A stretch of 14,191 bases of DNA from Actinomycetota bacterium (GTDB lineage Bacteria; Actinomycetota; Acidimicrobiia; Acidimicrobiales; Ilumatobacteraceae). The stretch spans positions 1 to 14,191 of the forward strand of contig WLSJ01000033.1 of NCBI GenBank assembly GCA_009705865.1. The letters run 5' to 3'. Below the pieces are notes generated by a model. It did no database searches. It worked only from the letters and a program-made list of their open reading frames with translations, and was not told the origin of the DNA. Below are positions 5,927 to 12,273 of the stretch, in pieces (positions within the stretch are counted from its first letter, which is position 1; each line of letters opens with the position of its first letter). A program made the position numbers and the translations under genes.

Positions 5927-6670
5927 ATGGAAAAGTCGCCATTCAAAAAGTTGTCCATCTTTTTCCCGATGTGGAATGAACAGGACTACATCGAGCGCGC
6001 AATTGATGCCGCACGTGAAGAATGCGAAGACCTGATGTCGCAAGGCGATATTGCTGACTACGAAATGATCGTCATCGATGATGCGTCAACTGATAACACT
6101 TTTGAAATTGCACAACGTTTAGCTACAGAAGATCCTCGTGTCAAAGTTGTGCATCATCCAGAGAATCGCAAATTGGGTGGTTCCATGAAGTCTGGGTATG
6201 CGGCAGCTACCGGCGATCTTGTTCTGTATACAGATGCAGACTTGCCGTTCGACATGCATGATGTCCATAAAGCGATGCGTCTACTTCGTTATTACAACGC
6301 CGATGTGGTGAGCGCATACAGGTTCGACCGAACCGGTGAAGGATATGTGCGTACGGTGTATTCCTTTTTCTACAACATAATGGTGCGGGTGTTGTTCGGC
6401 GTTCGCATGCGCGATATCAACTTTGCATTCAAATTGTGTCGTACACGAATTTTTGACCATGTGGATTTGAAAAGCGAGGGCTCGTTCATTGATGCAGAAC
6501 TTGTCGTCAAGGCACAGAAGTTTGGTTATTCCGTTATCCAATTCGGGGTGGACTATTTCCCCCGTACCCGTGGGGTCTCCACGTTGTCGTCCCCGTCAGT
6601 CATCGTGAAGATATTGCGGGAAGCGCGCCAACTCCGTCGTGAAATCAGGGACATTTCGCCCGTTGTGTAG
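5927..6670 (+). CDS. Family 2 glycosyltransferase (dolichyl/polyprenyl-phosphate mannose synthase-like)
   Basis: A 247-residue GT-A fold glycosyltransferase of family 2. Motifs in order: FPMWNE at 13-18, the nucleotide-binding IDDASTDNT at 50-58, LGGSMKSGYAAATGD at 83-97, the metal-binding DAD at 103-105 (YTDADLPFD), the acceptor-side block MRDINFAFKLCR at 161-172, and EGSFIDAELVVKA at 184-196 with the likely catalytic acidic residue. FPRTRGVS near residue 211 matches the conserved arginine region of polyprenyl-phosphate sugar synthases. There is no C-terminal membrane domain, only an amphipathic segment around 145-160, so it is probably a cytoplasmic or membrane-surface enzyme that transfers a sugar from a nucleotide donor to a lipid phosphate or envelope glycan. 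The donor sugar cannot be determined. It is followed after 44 bases by an L,D-transpeptidase, consistent with an envelope role. Confidence 0.88.
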   Translation: MEKSPFKKLSIFFPMWNEQDYIERAIDAAREECEDLMSQGDIADYEMIVIDDASTDNTFEIAQRLATEDPRVKVVHHPENRKLGGSMKSGYAAATGDLVLYTDADLPFDMHDVHKAMRLLRYYNADVVSAYRFDRTGEGYVRTVYSFFYNIMVRVLFGVRMRDINFAFKLCRTRIFDHVDLKSEGSFIDAELVVKAQKFGYSVIQFGVDYFPRTRGVSTLSSPSVIVKILREARQLRREIRDISPVV

Positions 6671-6699
6671 CCCGAAGGCCGACGCGCCAGATGCGTTGG

Positions 6700-6705
6700 T
6701 AGCGT
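6700..6705 (+). promoter_or_regulatory. Candidate -10 element TAGCGT for the L,D-transpeptidase gene
   Basis: TAGCGT is followed by nine bases and the GTG start at 6715, in the 44-base gap after the glycosyltransferase stop. There is no Shine-Dalgarno for the GTG. The spacing is at the long end of the pattern, allowing a leader of about two bases. Confidence 0.35.
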
Positions 6706-6714
6706 TTCAGTGCT

Positions 6715-7791
6715 GTGACTGAACCACTTGAGCCCGAGATTGCATTGCCCGTGCCCCAGTCATGGTGGGCGAGATGGCGCCAGGCAATAGTCATGTCTGT
6801 GATTTTTGTACTTGTCGGAACCGGAATTGCAGTGTCTCAAAGCAACAAGAGTGCGCCAGTGACTACAACAACAGTTTCCACGACTCCAGGTTTTTGCCCA
6901 TCTGATGCACCGATCACTTGCTACACACTTTCTCGAACAATTCGCGACGGGATGAAAGGCGAAGACGTTCGCCGTATTCAACAACGTCTCAAAGATCTAC
7001 ATTTTGATCCGGGCGTCATTGACGGAATATTTGGTGGCGACACTCTCATGGCAGTCTGGGCGTTTCAAGCTCTGGTACAAAAAATGACCCGCGATACGTT
7101 GGTTGATTTTGTGACACCCGTTCTGTGGGATTCAATGCGTGGAGAAGTGACAATCACGCCACGTCGTCAACCTGGAACCCCTAATCACGTTGAGGTGTAT
7201 CTACCAGAGCAGGTAATGGCTGTCTTTAAGGGAACGCAACTTCTCCTTGTGTCGCATATTTCTACTGGCACTGGCCAGAAGTGGTGTGAAGAAGTGACTA
7301 TCGACCCGGGCGAAGAAGGCAACAAGGGTAAGGAGCCTATTAAAGATGGTGTGTGTGGAGAAGCCATCACCCCTGGTGGCATTTACTATTTCTATAACCG
7401 CAAACTGGGGCTACGTGAAAGCAAGTTAGGCACCATGTGGAACCCCGTGTACTTCAACGTTGGTATTGCAATTCATGGCGCGATGATGGTGCCTAAAGAA
7501 CCTGCGTCACATGGTTGCGTGCGAATACCTATTTTTATTTCCAATTATTTCCCAGCGTTGGTGAAATACAACGACCGAGTGTATGTGTTCGATGGTGTCA
7601 AAGAACCTGAAGATTACGGCTCGATAGCTCCGCCTTGGGACAAAAAGGATCCGAACTACACCACTACGACTTCAAGTACATCGACTTCTACAGTGCCAAG
7701 CACTTCGGTCCCTAAGACAACTGTTCCTAAAACAACTGTGCCAAAAACGACAGTTGTTCCGAGCACTGTTCCGGCAACTGTTCCTGGTTAA
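6715..7791 (+). CDS. L,D-transpeptidase with peptidoglycan-binding domain and Thr/Pro-rich tail
   Basis: A 358-residue envelope enzyme. A membrane anchor at about residues 23-41 follows a cytoplasmic N-terminus. A Thr-rich linker (45-57) and a PG_binding_1 domain at about 74-140 (GMKGEDVRRIQQRL, IDGIFGGDT) come next. The YkuD catalytic domain at about 157-293 has His254 (IAIHGAMM) and the SHGCVR motif with His266 and catalytic Cys268. This class makes 3-3 cross-links in peptidoglycan or attaches proteins to it. Two further cysteines (191 and 214) flank a Glu/Lys/Gly-rich insert just before the core and could form a disulfide. The tail from about 315 is Thr/Ser/Pro-rich with three VPKTT units and may span or bind the wall. 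The start is the GTG at 6715, chosen because it leaves a normal N-in anchor. The stop shares bases with the convergent ppx-like gene. Confidence 0.9.
   Translation: MTEPLEPEIALPVPQSWWARWRQAIVMSVIFVLVGTGIAVSQSNKSAPVTTTTVSTTPGFCPSDAPITCYTLSRTIRDGMKGEDVRRIQQRLKDLHFDPGVIDGIFGGDTLMAVWAFQALVQKMTRDTLVDFVTPVLWDSMRGEVTITPRRQPGTPNHVEVYLPEQVMAVFKGTQLLLVSHISTGTGQKWCEEVTIDPGEEGNKGKEPIKDGVCGEAITPGGIYYFYNRKLGLRESKLGTMWNPVYFNVGIAIHGAMMVPKEPASHGCVRIPIFISNYFPALVKYNDRVYVFDGVKEPEDYGSIAPPWDKKDPNYTTTTSSTSTSTVPSTSVPKTTVPKTTVPKTTVVPSTVPATVPG
7708..7752 (+). repeat. Three 15-base tandem repeats encoding VPKTT
   Basis: Three adjacent 15-base units encode VPKTT three times (residues 332-346 of the L,D-transpeptidase). 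The copies differ mostly at third codon positions (CCT/CCA, AAG/AAA, ACA/ACG), so the protein sequence appears kept while the DNA has drifted. They belong to a low-complexity Thr/Pro tail and are not a mobile or regulatory repeat. Confidence 0.85.
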
Positions 7792-9332
7792 GAAGCAGTT
7801 GTAACAGTAATTGCACACTGCAGAACGTCTGCAAGTAATGATGTTCGCTGTTGAGTGGCGTATAAATTCAAATCGAGGTCCTCTTGTGAGTCGCTAGAAA
7901 TAGCAATCTCTAAGGATTTGTTTGTCTGGGACAGCGACACTGAAGAAGTTCGTCCATCGTGTGTTCGATCAAGTCCGATGGCGATTCGCAAAATGGCAGA
8001 CAGTGTGCGAACAGTGTTCTGGTCGGTTTCTGAAAGCTCACCAAAAGCTGCATGTTGAGTTTTTGGTTCGCTCTTTCTGTGGTATCTAGCAATTTGTGCA
8101 ATCAGCTCGATCTCGTGATCAGTGAATCCCACCAGTTCAGCATTGCGCACTATGTAATAGGTGTGAAGATGGTGCTTTGCGTGTGAAACCACAAGTCCGA
8201 CGTTTGCAAGTACGGCTGCAGCTTCTAGATACAAACGATGGTGAATATCGAGTTCGTAGAAGTTCGACAGTTCATCAAAAAGCATGCACGAGAGGCGAGA
8301 GACGTTCAGGCTGTGAGATGGATCATCATCGCAGCGTTCAGCTAATTTTCTGGCGCTGTTGATTGCCACATTGTGTAGATCTTTGTCGATATCGGGGTTT
8401 AGCCGTCGCGCAGCATCGAGAAGAACGCCTTCGCGTAGTGCATAGTCGCAATAAACAAAAGCAGTAACTGAAAAAGCCTCTGAGAGTGAGTTCAGAATGA
8501 GGGCACCGGCGAGAATAATGTCAGCGCGGTCTGCATCAAGTCCGTCAAGTTTTGCCCGTTCTTCGATTGATGAGTTCGCAATCATTGCAGTGACTTGATG
8601 CAATTCTTTGGAGGTAAAAGTGATTCCATTCATTGACCGTGGTGATTCGTCATGGGTCAGCATCCAACACATGCGAGCAAGTGTTTCTCCCGTGCCTGAT
8701 GAGACAACGGCAACTTGATGACCAAGTTTGAGGACCTCGCGTCGAACTGGTTCCACTGTCGACAAAACAAATTTTGTGCAAGAAGACACTGATGCTGGGT
8801 GAGTCGAGCCGTGAGGGAAGAACCGATTAGAGAGACGCACAGCTCCCAGTTTGAAACTTCGAACGAACAGTTCTTCGAGATGATCAAAGATGACGACCTC
8901 GGTTGAGCCACCTCCGATGTCAATGAGCATCGAACGTTTATCTGACAACGGAAGTGCTTGCAGTACTCCGAGATGAATGAGTCGAGCTTCTTCAACTCCG
9001 GAAATAACTTCGATGTCTATTCCGGCTTCCACGGATACACGATCTACAAATTCAGAAGAGTTCTTTGCTTCACGTACTGCGCTAGTTGCAACGGCAAACA
9101 CGCTTGCCCTGTGAGCGTCGGCAACGCGTCTCATATGGCTCAGGGCTTCTACCCCTCGGTCCATGGCCTCTGGGCTGAGTAATTTCATGTCTCCGCCACC
9201 TTCTCCGAGGCGGGTGGTGTCTTTTTCTCGCGTGATGACTTCGAAACCAGATTCACCGACTTTGGCAATCACCATATGGATGCTGTTTGTGCCGATATCA
9301 ATTGCTGCGATGATGCGAGATGAAAAATTCAT
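7788..9332 (-). CDS. Ppx/GppA family exopolyphosphatase / pppGpp phosphohydrolase
   Basis: A 514-residue member of the ASKHA-fold Ppx/GppA family, which removes phosphate from polyphosphate and/or turns pppGpp into ppGpp. Motifs: phosphate-1 loop AAIDIGTNSIH at 9-19, ATSAVREAKN at 82-91, ISGVEEARLI at 110-119 with the likely catalytic Glu, and the phosphate-2 loop LIDIGGGSTEVV at 136-147. A C-terminal HD-like domain follows from about residue 320, giving the length of the long E. coli Ppx-type proteins (about 510). In this domain the usual LH(D/E)xG is LANVG (375-379), so the His-Asp pair is lost, while the later YHR (417-419) is kept. The ATG at 9332 is chosen over an in-frame ATG 24 codons upstream because the conserved fold starts right after it. 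Cytoplasmic. It is divergent from bioY across a 65-base gap holding an inverted repeat. Confidence 0.92.
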   Translation of the reverse strand: MNFSSRIIAAIDIGTNSIHMVIAKVGESGFEVITREKDTTRLGEGGGDMKLLSPEAMDRGVEALSHMRRVADAHRASVFAVATSAVREAKNSSEFVDRVSVEAGIDIEVISGVEEARLIHLGVLQALPLSDKRSMLIDIGGGSTEVVIFDHLEELFVRSFKLGAVRLSNRFFPHGSTHPASVSSCTKFVLSTVEPVRREVLKLGHQVAVVSSGTGETLARMCWMLTHDESPRSMNGITFTSKELHQVTAMIANSSIEERAKLDGLDADRADIILAGALILNSLSEAFSVTAFVYCDYALREGVLLDAARRLNPDIDKDLHNVAINSARKLAERCDDDPSHSLNVSRLSCMLFDELSNFYELDIHHRLYLEAAAVLANVGLVVSHAKHHLHTYYIVRNAELVGFTDHEIELIAQIARYHRKSEPKTQHAAFGELSETDQNTVRTLSAILRIAIGLDRTHDGRTSSVSLSQTNKSLEIAISSDSQEDLDLNLYATQQRTSLLADVLQCAITVTTAS

Positions 9333-9333
9333 A

Positions 9334-9372
9334 ATGTGACAAAAGCCCGAATGGCTAAAACTAGCGTCACAT
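9334..9372. promoter_or_regulatory. Inverted repeat ATGTGAC-N25-GTCACAT between ppx-like gene and bioY
   Basis: Two perfect 7-base arms, ATGTGAC at 9334-9340 and GTCACAT at 9366-9372, flank 25 bases. Corresponding points are 32 bases apart, about three helical turns, so two bound proteins could face the same side of DNA. One arm is one base upstream of the ppx-like start and the other is near the expected -35 region of bioY. A regulator-binding role is inferred only; arms of this length can also arise by chance. Confidence 0.3.
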
Positions 9373-9384
9373 ATTCCACCGCAG

Positions 9385-9390
9385 TATTGT
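9385..9390 (+). promoter_or_regulatory. Candidate -10 element TATTGT for leaderless bioY
   Basis: TATTGT, the closest match to the TATAAT consensus among the candidates here, is followed by seven bases and the ATG at 9398. There is no Shine-Dalgarno. Confidence 0.5.
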
Positions 9391-9397
9391 AACTGGA

Positions 9398-10009
9398 ATG
9401 TCAAACGCCATACCTACTGTTCTTACAGATCTTGTTCCGATGCCACGTATTTTTGAAAAGGCACTGGCGAGAGATGCCGTCCTCGTGCTCGGGGGTGCGT
9501 TGTTCACTGCGCTGTGTGCCCAAATAGTTATTCACTTGGGGTTCACTCCAGTTCCTATCACCGGACAAACATTCGCAGTATTGACAGTTGGTGGAGTGCT
9601 GGGTTCTCGTCGCGCCGTTGCAAGCCAGGCTTTGTACTGGGCGCTTGGTGCAATCGGATTACCGTTCTATGCAAATGCATCTGGTGGTTGGAGCCGCGCA
9701 ACCGGATCAACTCTCGGTTACTTTTTTGGCTTCGTGTTAGCAGCAGGCATTGTTGGTTGGTATGCCGACAACAAGAATGATCGCAACATTGTTTCGTCTC
9801 TGTCAGCGATGGCATTAGGGACAGCAATCATTTATTTTTGCGGTGCAATGTGGCTGGCTCATTCAATAGGTGTCCCAGTTGCCAGCGGAGAATCAAATGC
9901 AATCTCACTTGGGGTTGCTCCCTTTCTTGCAGGGGATGCCGTGAAGATGCTCCTCGCTGCGCTGGTGACGCCAGTTGGCTGGGCGTTGTATTACGCAAAG
10001 CCCCGCTAA
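9398..10009 (+). CDS. bioY: BioY biotin-binding S component (biotin transporter)
   Basis: A 203-residue membrane protein of the BioY family, the substrate-capture part of energy-coupling factor (ECF) biotin transporters. Family blocks: FTPVPITGQTFAVLTVGGVLG at about 49-69, followed by YWALGAIGLPFYANASGGW at 80-98 and GSTLGYFFGF at 103-112, and near the C-terminus GVAPFLAGDAVKMLLAA with the conserved Asp180 and Lys183 that contact biotin in this family. About six hydrophobic helices are visible. No genes for the ATPase or the transmembrane T component (BioM, BioN) are adjacent, so it either uses a shared ECF module coded elsewhere or works alone, as reported for some solitary BioY proteins. 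A tetR gene follows after 33 bases and may be co-transcribed. Confidence 0.94.
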   Translation: MSNAIPTVLTDLVPMPRIFEKALARDAVLVLGGALFTALCAQIVIHLGFTPVPITGQTFAVLTVGGVLGSRRAVASQALYWALGAIGLPFYANASGGWSRATGSTLGYFFGFVLAAGIVGWYADNKNDRNIVSSLSAMALGTAIIYFCGAMWLAHSIGVPVASGESNAISLGVAPFLAGDAVKMLLAALVTPVGWALYYAKPR

Positions 10010-10042
10010 TTGCGCTTCTAATTTTCTGAGCCATACTTACCT

Positions 10043-10687
10043 ATGGCCGAACTTTCGAAAATGACCTCCCTCGAGGGCAGTCGCAAGCGCGGACGGCCTG
10101 CAGATACTGATTCCACAGATACGCGCGACCGAATTATCGTTTGCGCACGAGAACGGTTTGCAGCTGAAGGGTTTGAAGGCACGACGAATCGGGAAATAGC
10201 CGATACTGCGAACGTTTCAAGCGCGGCTTTGTATCACTACTTTCCTTCGAAGGCAGATATCTATATTGCGGTGTGTGATTCAATCACTGACATTTTTGTA
10301 GATGTCTTTGCCAGAGTGATGACGTCTGAGTCCACACTCGAAGGGCGATTGATCTGTTTGTTCGGCGAAGTGAGAGATCTTGGTGCTTCTGCGCCATCAA
10401 CAGTTGGGTTTATTACCGGAATCTCAGCAGTGGTGCGAAAGCATCCTGAAGTTTCAAAAGGCACAGATGTGTTCGGCAAAGAATTTGCCCGCAATATTGT
10501 TCACCTCATCTCAACGGCGCAAGAAACAGAACACATCTTGCGCGATACGACTGTGCAGTCTTTTGCTGATCTGGTTTCATCTGTTTTGGGTGGATTAGGG
10601 AGATTAAGTGCTCGCGGAGACCAGTCCCGCCATGTTGCCGTGGCTGATTCTTTCTTAAGACTCATTCATACAGCCGCCCAGAAGTAA
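10043..10687 (+). CDS. TetR family transcriptional regulator
   Basis: A 214-residue TetR regulator. The N-terminal DNA-binding domain runs from about residue 27 to 75: TRDRIIVCARERFAAEGFEG, TTNREIADTANVSSAALYHYF with the recognition helix around 57-66, and PSKADIY. A basic tail upstream, SRKRGRP, holds an RGRP AT-hook-like motif seen in other TetR proteins, which may add minor-groove contact. The remaining part is a helical ligand-binding and dimerisation domain without a recognisable ligand signature. ATG at 10043 is used; ATG seven codons in (10061) is an alternative that would keep the RGRP. It lies 33 bases after bioY and nine bases before pgi, so it may control either gene or itself, but no operator can be assigned. 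A weak CATACT lies five bases before its ATG. Confidence 0.9.
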   Translation: MAELSKMTSLEGSRKRGRPADTDSTDTRDRIIVCARERFAAEGFEGTTNREIADTANVSSAALYHYFPSKADIYIAVCDSITDIFVDVFARVMTSESTLEGRLICLFGEVRDLGASAPSTVGFITGISAVVRKHPEVSKGTDVFGKEFARNIVHLISTAQETEHILRDTTVQSFADLVSSVLGGLGRLSARGDQSRHVAVADSFLRLIHTAAQK

Positions 10688-10690
10688 GTT
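10685..10690 (+). promoter_or_regulatory. Candidate -10 element TAAGTT for pgi
   Basis: TAAGTT overlaps the TAA stop of the TetR gene and is followed by six bases and the pgi ATG at 10697. No Shine-Dalgarno is visible in the nine-base gap. It is a weak hexamer and could be chance, since the stop codon itself provides the TA. Confidence 0.25.
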
Positions 10691-10696
10691 GGCATC

Positions 10697-12247
10697 ATGG
10701 AAGCTGACGTATTTCATTCACTGATGAACCTGACGCAGGGTGTTGCTCCATTGGCTGACTTGTTTCGCGCTGACCCCTCCCGCGCGCAGTGGTTGACCAT
10801 CGATGCGTGTGGCATTCATGCAGATTTCTCGCGTCAGCGAATTTCCAAACCTCTACGTGATGCTCTAATCCATTCCGCTGAAGTCATGGATGTTCAAGGG
10901 TCAATGAAGAAGATGGCAAATGGCGATGTTCTTAACATCACCGAACAACGTTCGGTGGGGCACATGGCTTTGCGTAGTTCAGCCGCTTCATCGTCGTTTG
11001 CAAAGCAAGCTTTGGGGCAGTTAGTACGAGCACAGAAATTGGCTGATGACATTCGAAGCGGGGCGGATTGCGGATCAACGAAACAGCAATTTGCAACGGT
11101 CATCAATATTGGTATTGGCGGAAGTGACCTTGGTCCTGCGATGGTGGTAAAGGCGCTACGTGCGTTTGGAAGTGGTCCCGAAGTCAGATTTGTTTCAAAT
11201 GTAGATGCTGCTGATCTTGATGATGCATTACGTGGGGCAAATCCGGAGTCAACTTTATTTGTCATTTCATCTAAGACATTTACAACTCTTGAAACAATGC
11301 ATAACGCTGAACGGGCGCGAGAGTGGATATCTGCATCAGTGCCGAATTGGTCGCAACATTTCGTAGCTGCCACAGCCCATGCCGAGGCGGCGCTGAAATG
11401 GGGAATTCAGAAAAATCGTTGCCTTGAATTTTTTGATTGGGTAGGAGGCAGATTCTCCGTTTCGTCCGTCATTGGTTTTCCGGTCATGTGCGCAATCGGC
11501 AGTGGTCAATTTGCTGAATTTCTTGAAGGCATGGCGGACATGGACCAACACGTTGTAAGTGCGCCTCCTAATGTCAACTTGCCATTAATGCATGCCGTGA
11601 TCTGGTGGATGAATAGCGCGCTTCACGGTTTCCCAACTGTTGCTGTTATTCCCTATAGTCACGATTTGTCACGACTGCCCGCTTTTCTCCAACAACTGGT
11701 GATGGAAAGCAACGGAAAATCGGTGGGAGTAGATGGTCGCTCTGTTCTTGGAGGCACAAGTCCAGTGGTGTGGGGTGAAGCCGGAACAAATGGTCAGCAC
11801 GCCTTTTTCCAGATGTTGCACCAGGGGACTCAAGTGGTTCCTGTTGAGTTTGTGACAGCGGCTGCTTCGCTCGGTACTGATAACGAAGCTCATGATTTAC
11901 TGTTTGCCAATCTGATAGCGCAATCTGAAGCCCTAGCAATTGGTCGAGCACATGCTGAACCTCATAAGTCATTTGAAGGAAATCGTCCGAGCAGTGTGAT
12001 TGTTGTGGACGATCTAAATCCCCGACGCCTTGGTTCCCTTATCGCGATGTATGAACATTCAACAGCTATTCAAGGATGGCTAATGGGCATCAATAGCTTT
12101 GACCAATGGGGAGTGGAATTAGGTAAAGAATTAGCCATTGACACTGCGTCAGCAATCGCTGCGGGGTCGCACCGTGATGAGCAAACCATGACACACCCTC
12201 TGCTGAATTGGTATATCAAATTTCGTAAGAACCTGTCACGAAACTAA
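10697..12247 (+). CDS. pgi: Glucose-6-phosphate isomerase
   Basis: A 516-residue glucose-6-phosphate isomerase that interconverts glucose-6-phosphate and fructose-6-phosphate in glycolysis and gluconeogenesis; cytoplasmic. Motifs: INIGIGGSDLGP at 136-147 and SSKTFTTLET at 191-200 for phosphate binding, signature-like DWVGGRFSVSS at 247-257, ESNGKSV at 337-343, catalytic Glu361 in GEAGTNGQHAFFQ, and the C-terminal signature GWLMGINSFDQWGVELGK at 460-477 with Lys477. It is about 30 residues shorter than the 549-residue E. coli enzyme. The region 385-404 lacks the TQH or THN-type histidine that I know from mammalian and E. coli enzymes; it has SLGTDNEAHDLL, closer to what I recall for mycobacteria. 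It starts nine bases after the TetR gene and ends 26 bases before pafB. Confidence 0.96.
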   Translation: MEADVFHSLMNLTQGVAPLADLFRADPSRAQWLTIDACGIHADFSRQRISKPLRDALIHSAEVMDVQGSMKKMANGDVLNITEQRSVGHMALRSSAASSSFAKQALGQLVRAQKLADDIRSGADCGSTKQQFATVINIGIGGSDLGPAMVVKALRAFGSGPEVRFVSNVDAADLDDALRGANPESTLFVISSKTFTTLETMHNAERAREWISASVPNWSQHFVAATAHAEAALKWGIQKNRCLEFFDWVGGRFSVSSVIGFPVMCAIGSGQFAEFLEGMADMDQHVVSAPPNVNLPLMHAVIWWMNSALHGFPTVAVIPYSHDLSRLPAFLQQLVMESNGKSVGVDGRSVLGGTSPVVWGEAGTNGQHAFFQMLHQGTQVVPVEFVTAAASLGTDNEAHDLLFANLIAQSEALAIGRAHAEPHKSFEGNRPSSVIVVDDLNPRRLGSLIAMYEHSTAIQGWLMGINSFDQWGVELGKELAIDTASAIAAGSHRDEQTMTHPLLNWYIKFRKNLSRN

Positions 12248-12260
12248 AGGCAAAAAGGGA

Positions 12261-12266
12261 TAACCT
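12261..12266 (+). promoter_or_regulatory. Candidate -10 element TAACCT for pafB
   Basis: TAACCT, within GGATAACCT, is followed by seven bases and the ATG at 12274. It lies in the 26-base gap after pgi and would give the pafBC pair its own leaderless transcript. Confidence 0.45.
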
Positions 12267-12273
12267 GCCTGCA

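Noticed and set aside
5865..5942. Longer start for the membrane protein at 5942
   Set aside because: It would overlap the start of the glycosyltransferase gene and adds residues without a membrane or signal pattern.
6681..6697. Possible terminator hairpin after the glycosyltransferase gene
   Set aside because: The stem ACGC/GCGT has only four base pairs around a seven-base loop and no T-run follows.
9333..9397. Biotin or other riboswitch before bioY
   Set aside because: Only 65 bases separate the divergent genes and the likely transcription start is at the ATG, leaving no leader RNA to fold.
9333..9404. N-terminal extension of the Ppx/GppA protein from an ATG at 9404
   Set aside because: The extra 24 residues would cover the bioY start and lie before the conserved fold, which begins right after the ATG at 9332.
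10894..11373. Minus-strand open frame of 159 codons inside pgi
   Set aside because: It lies antisense to the phosphate-binding motifs of pgi and shows no domain.
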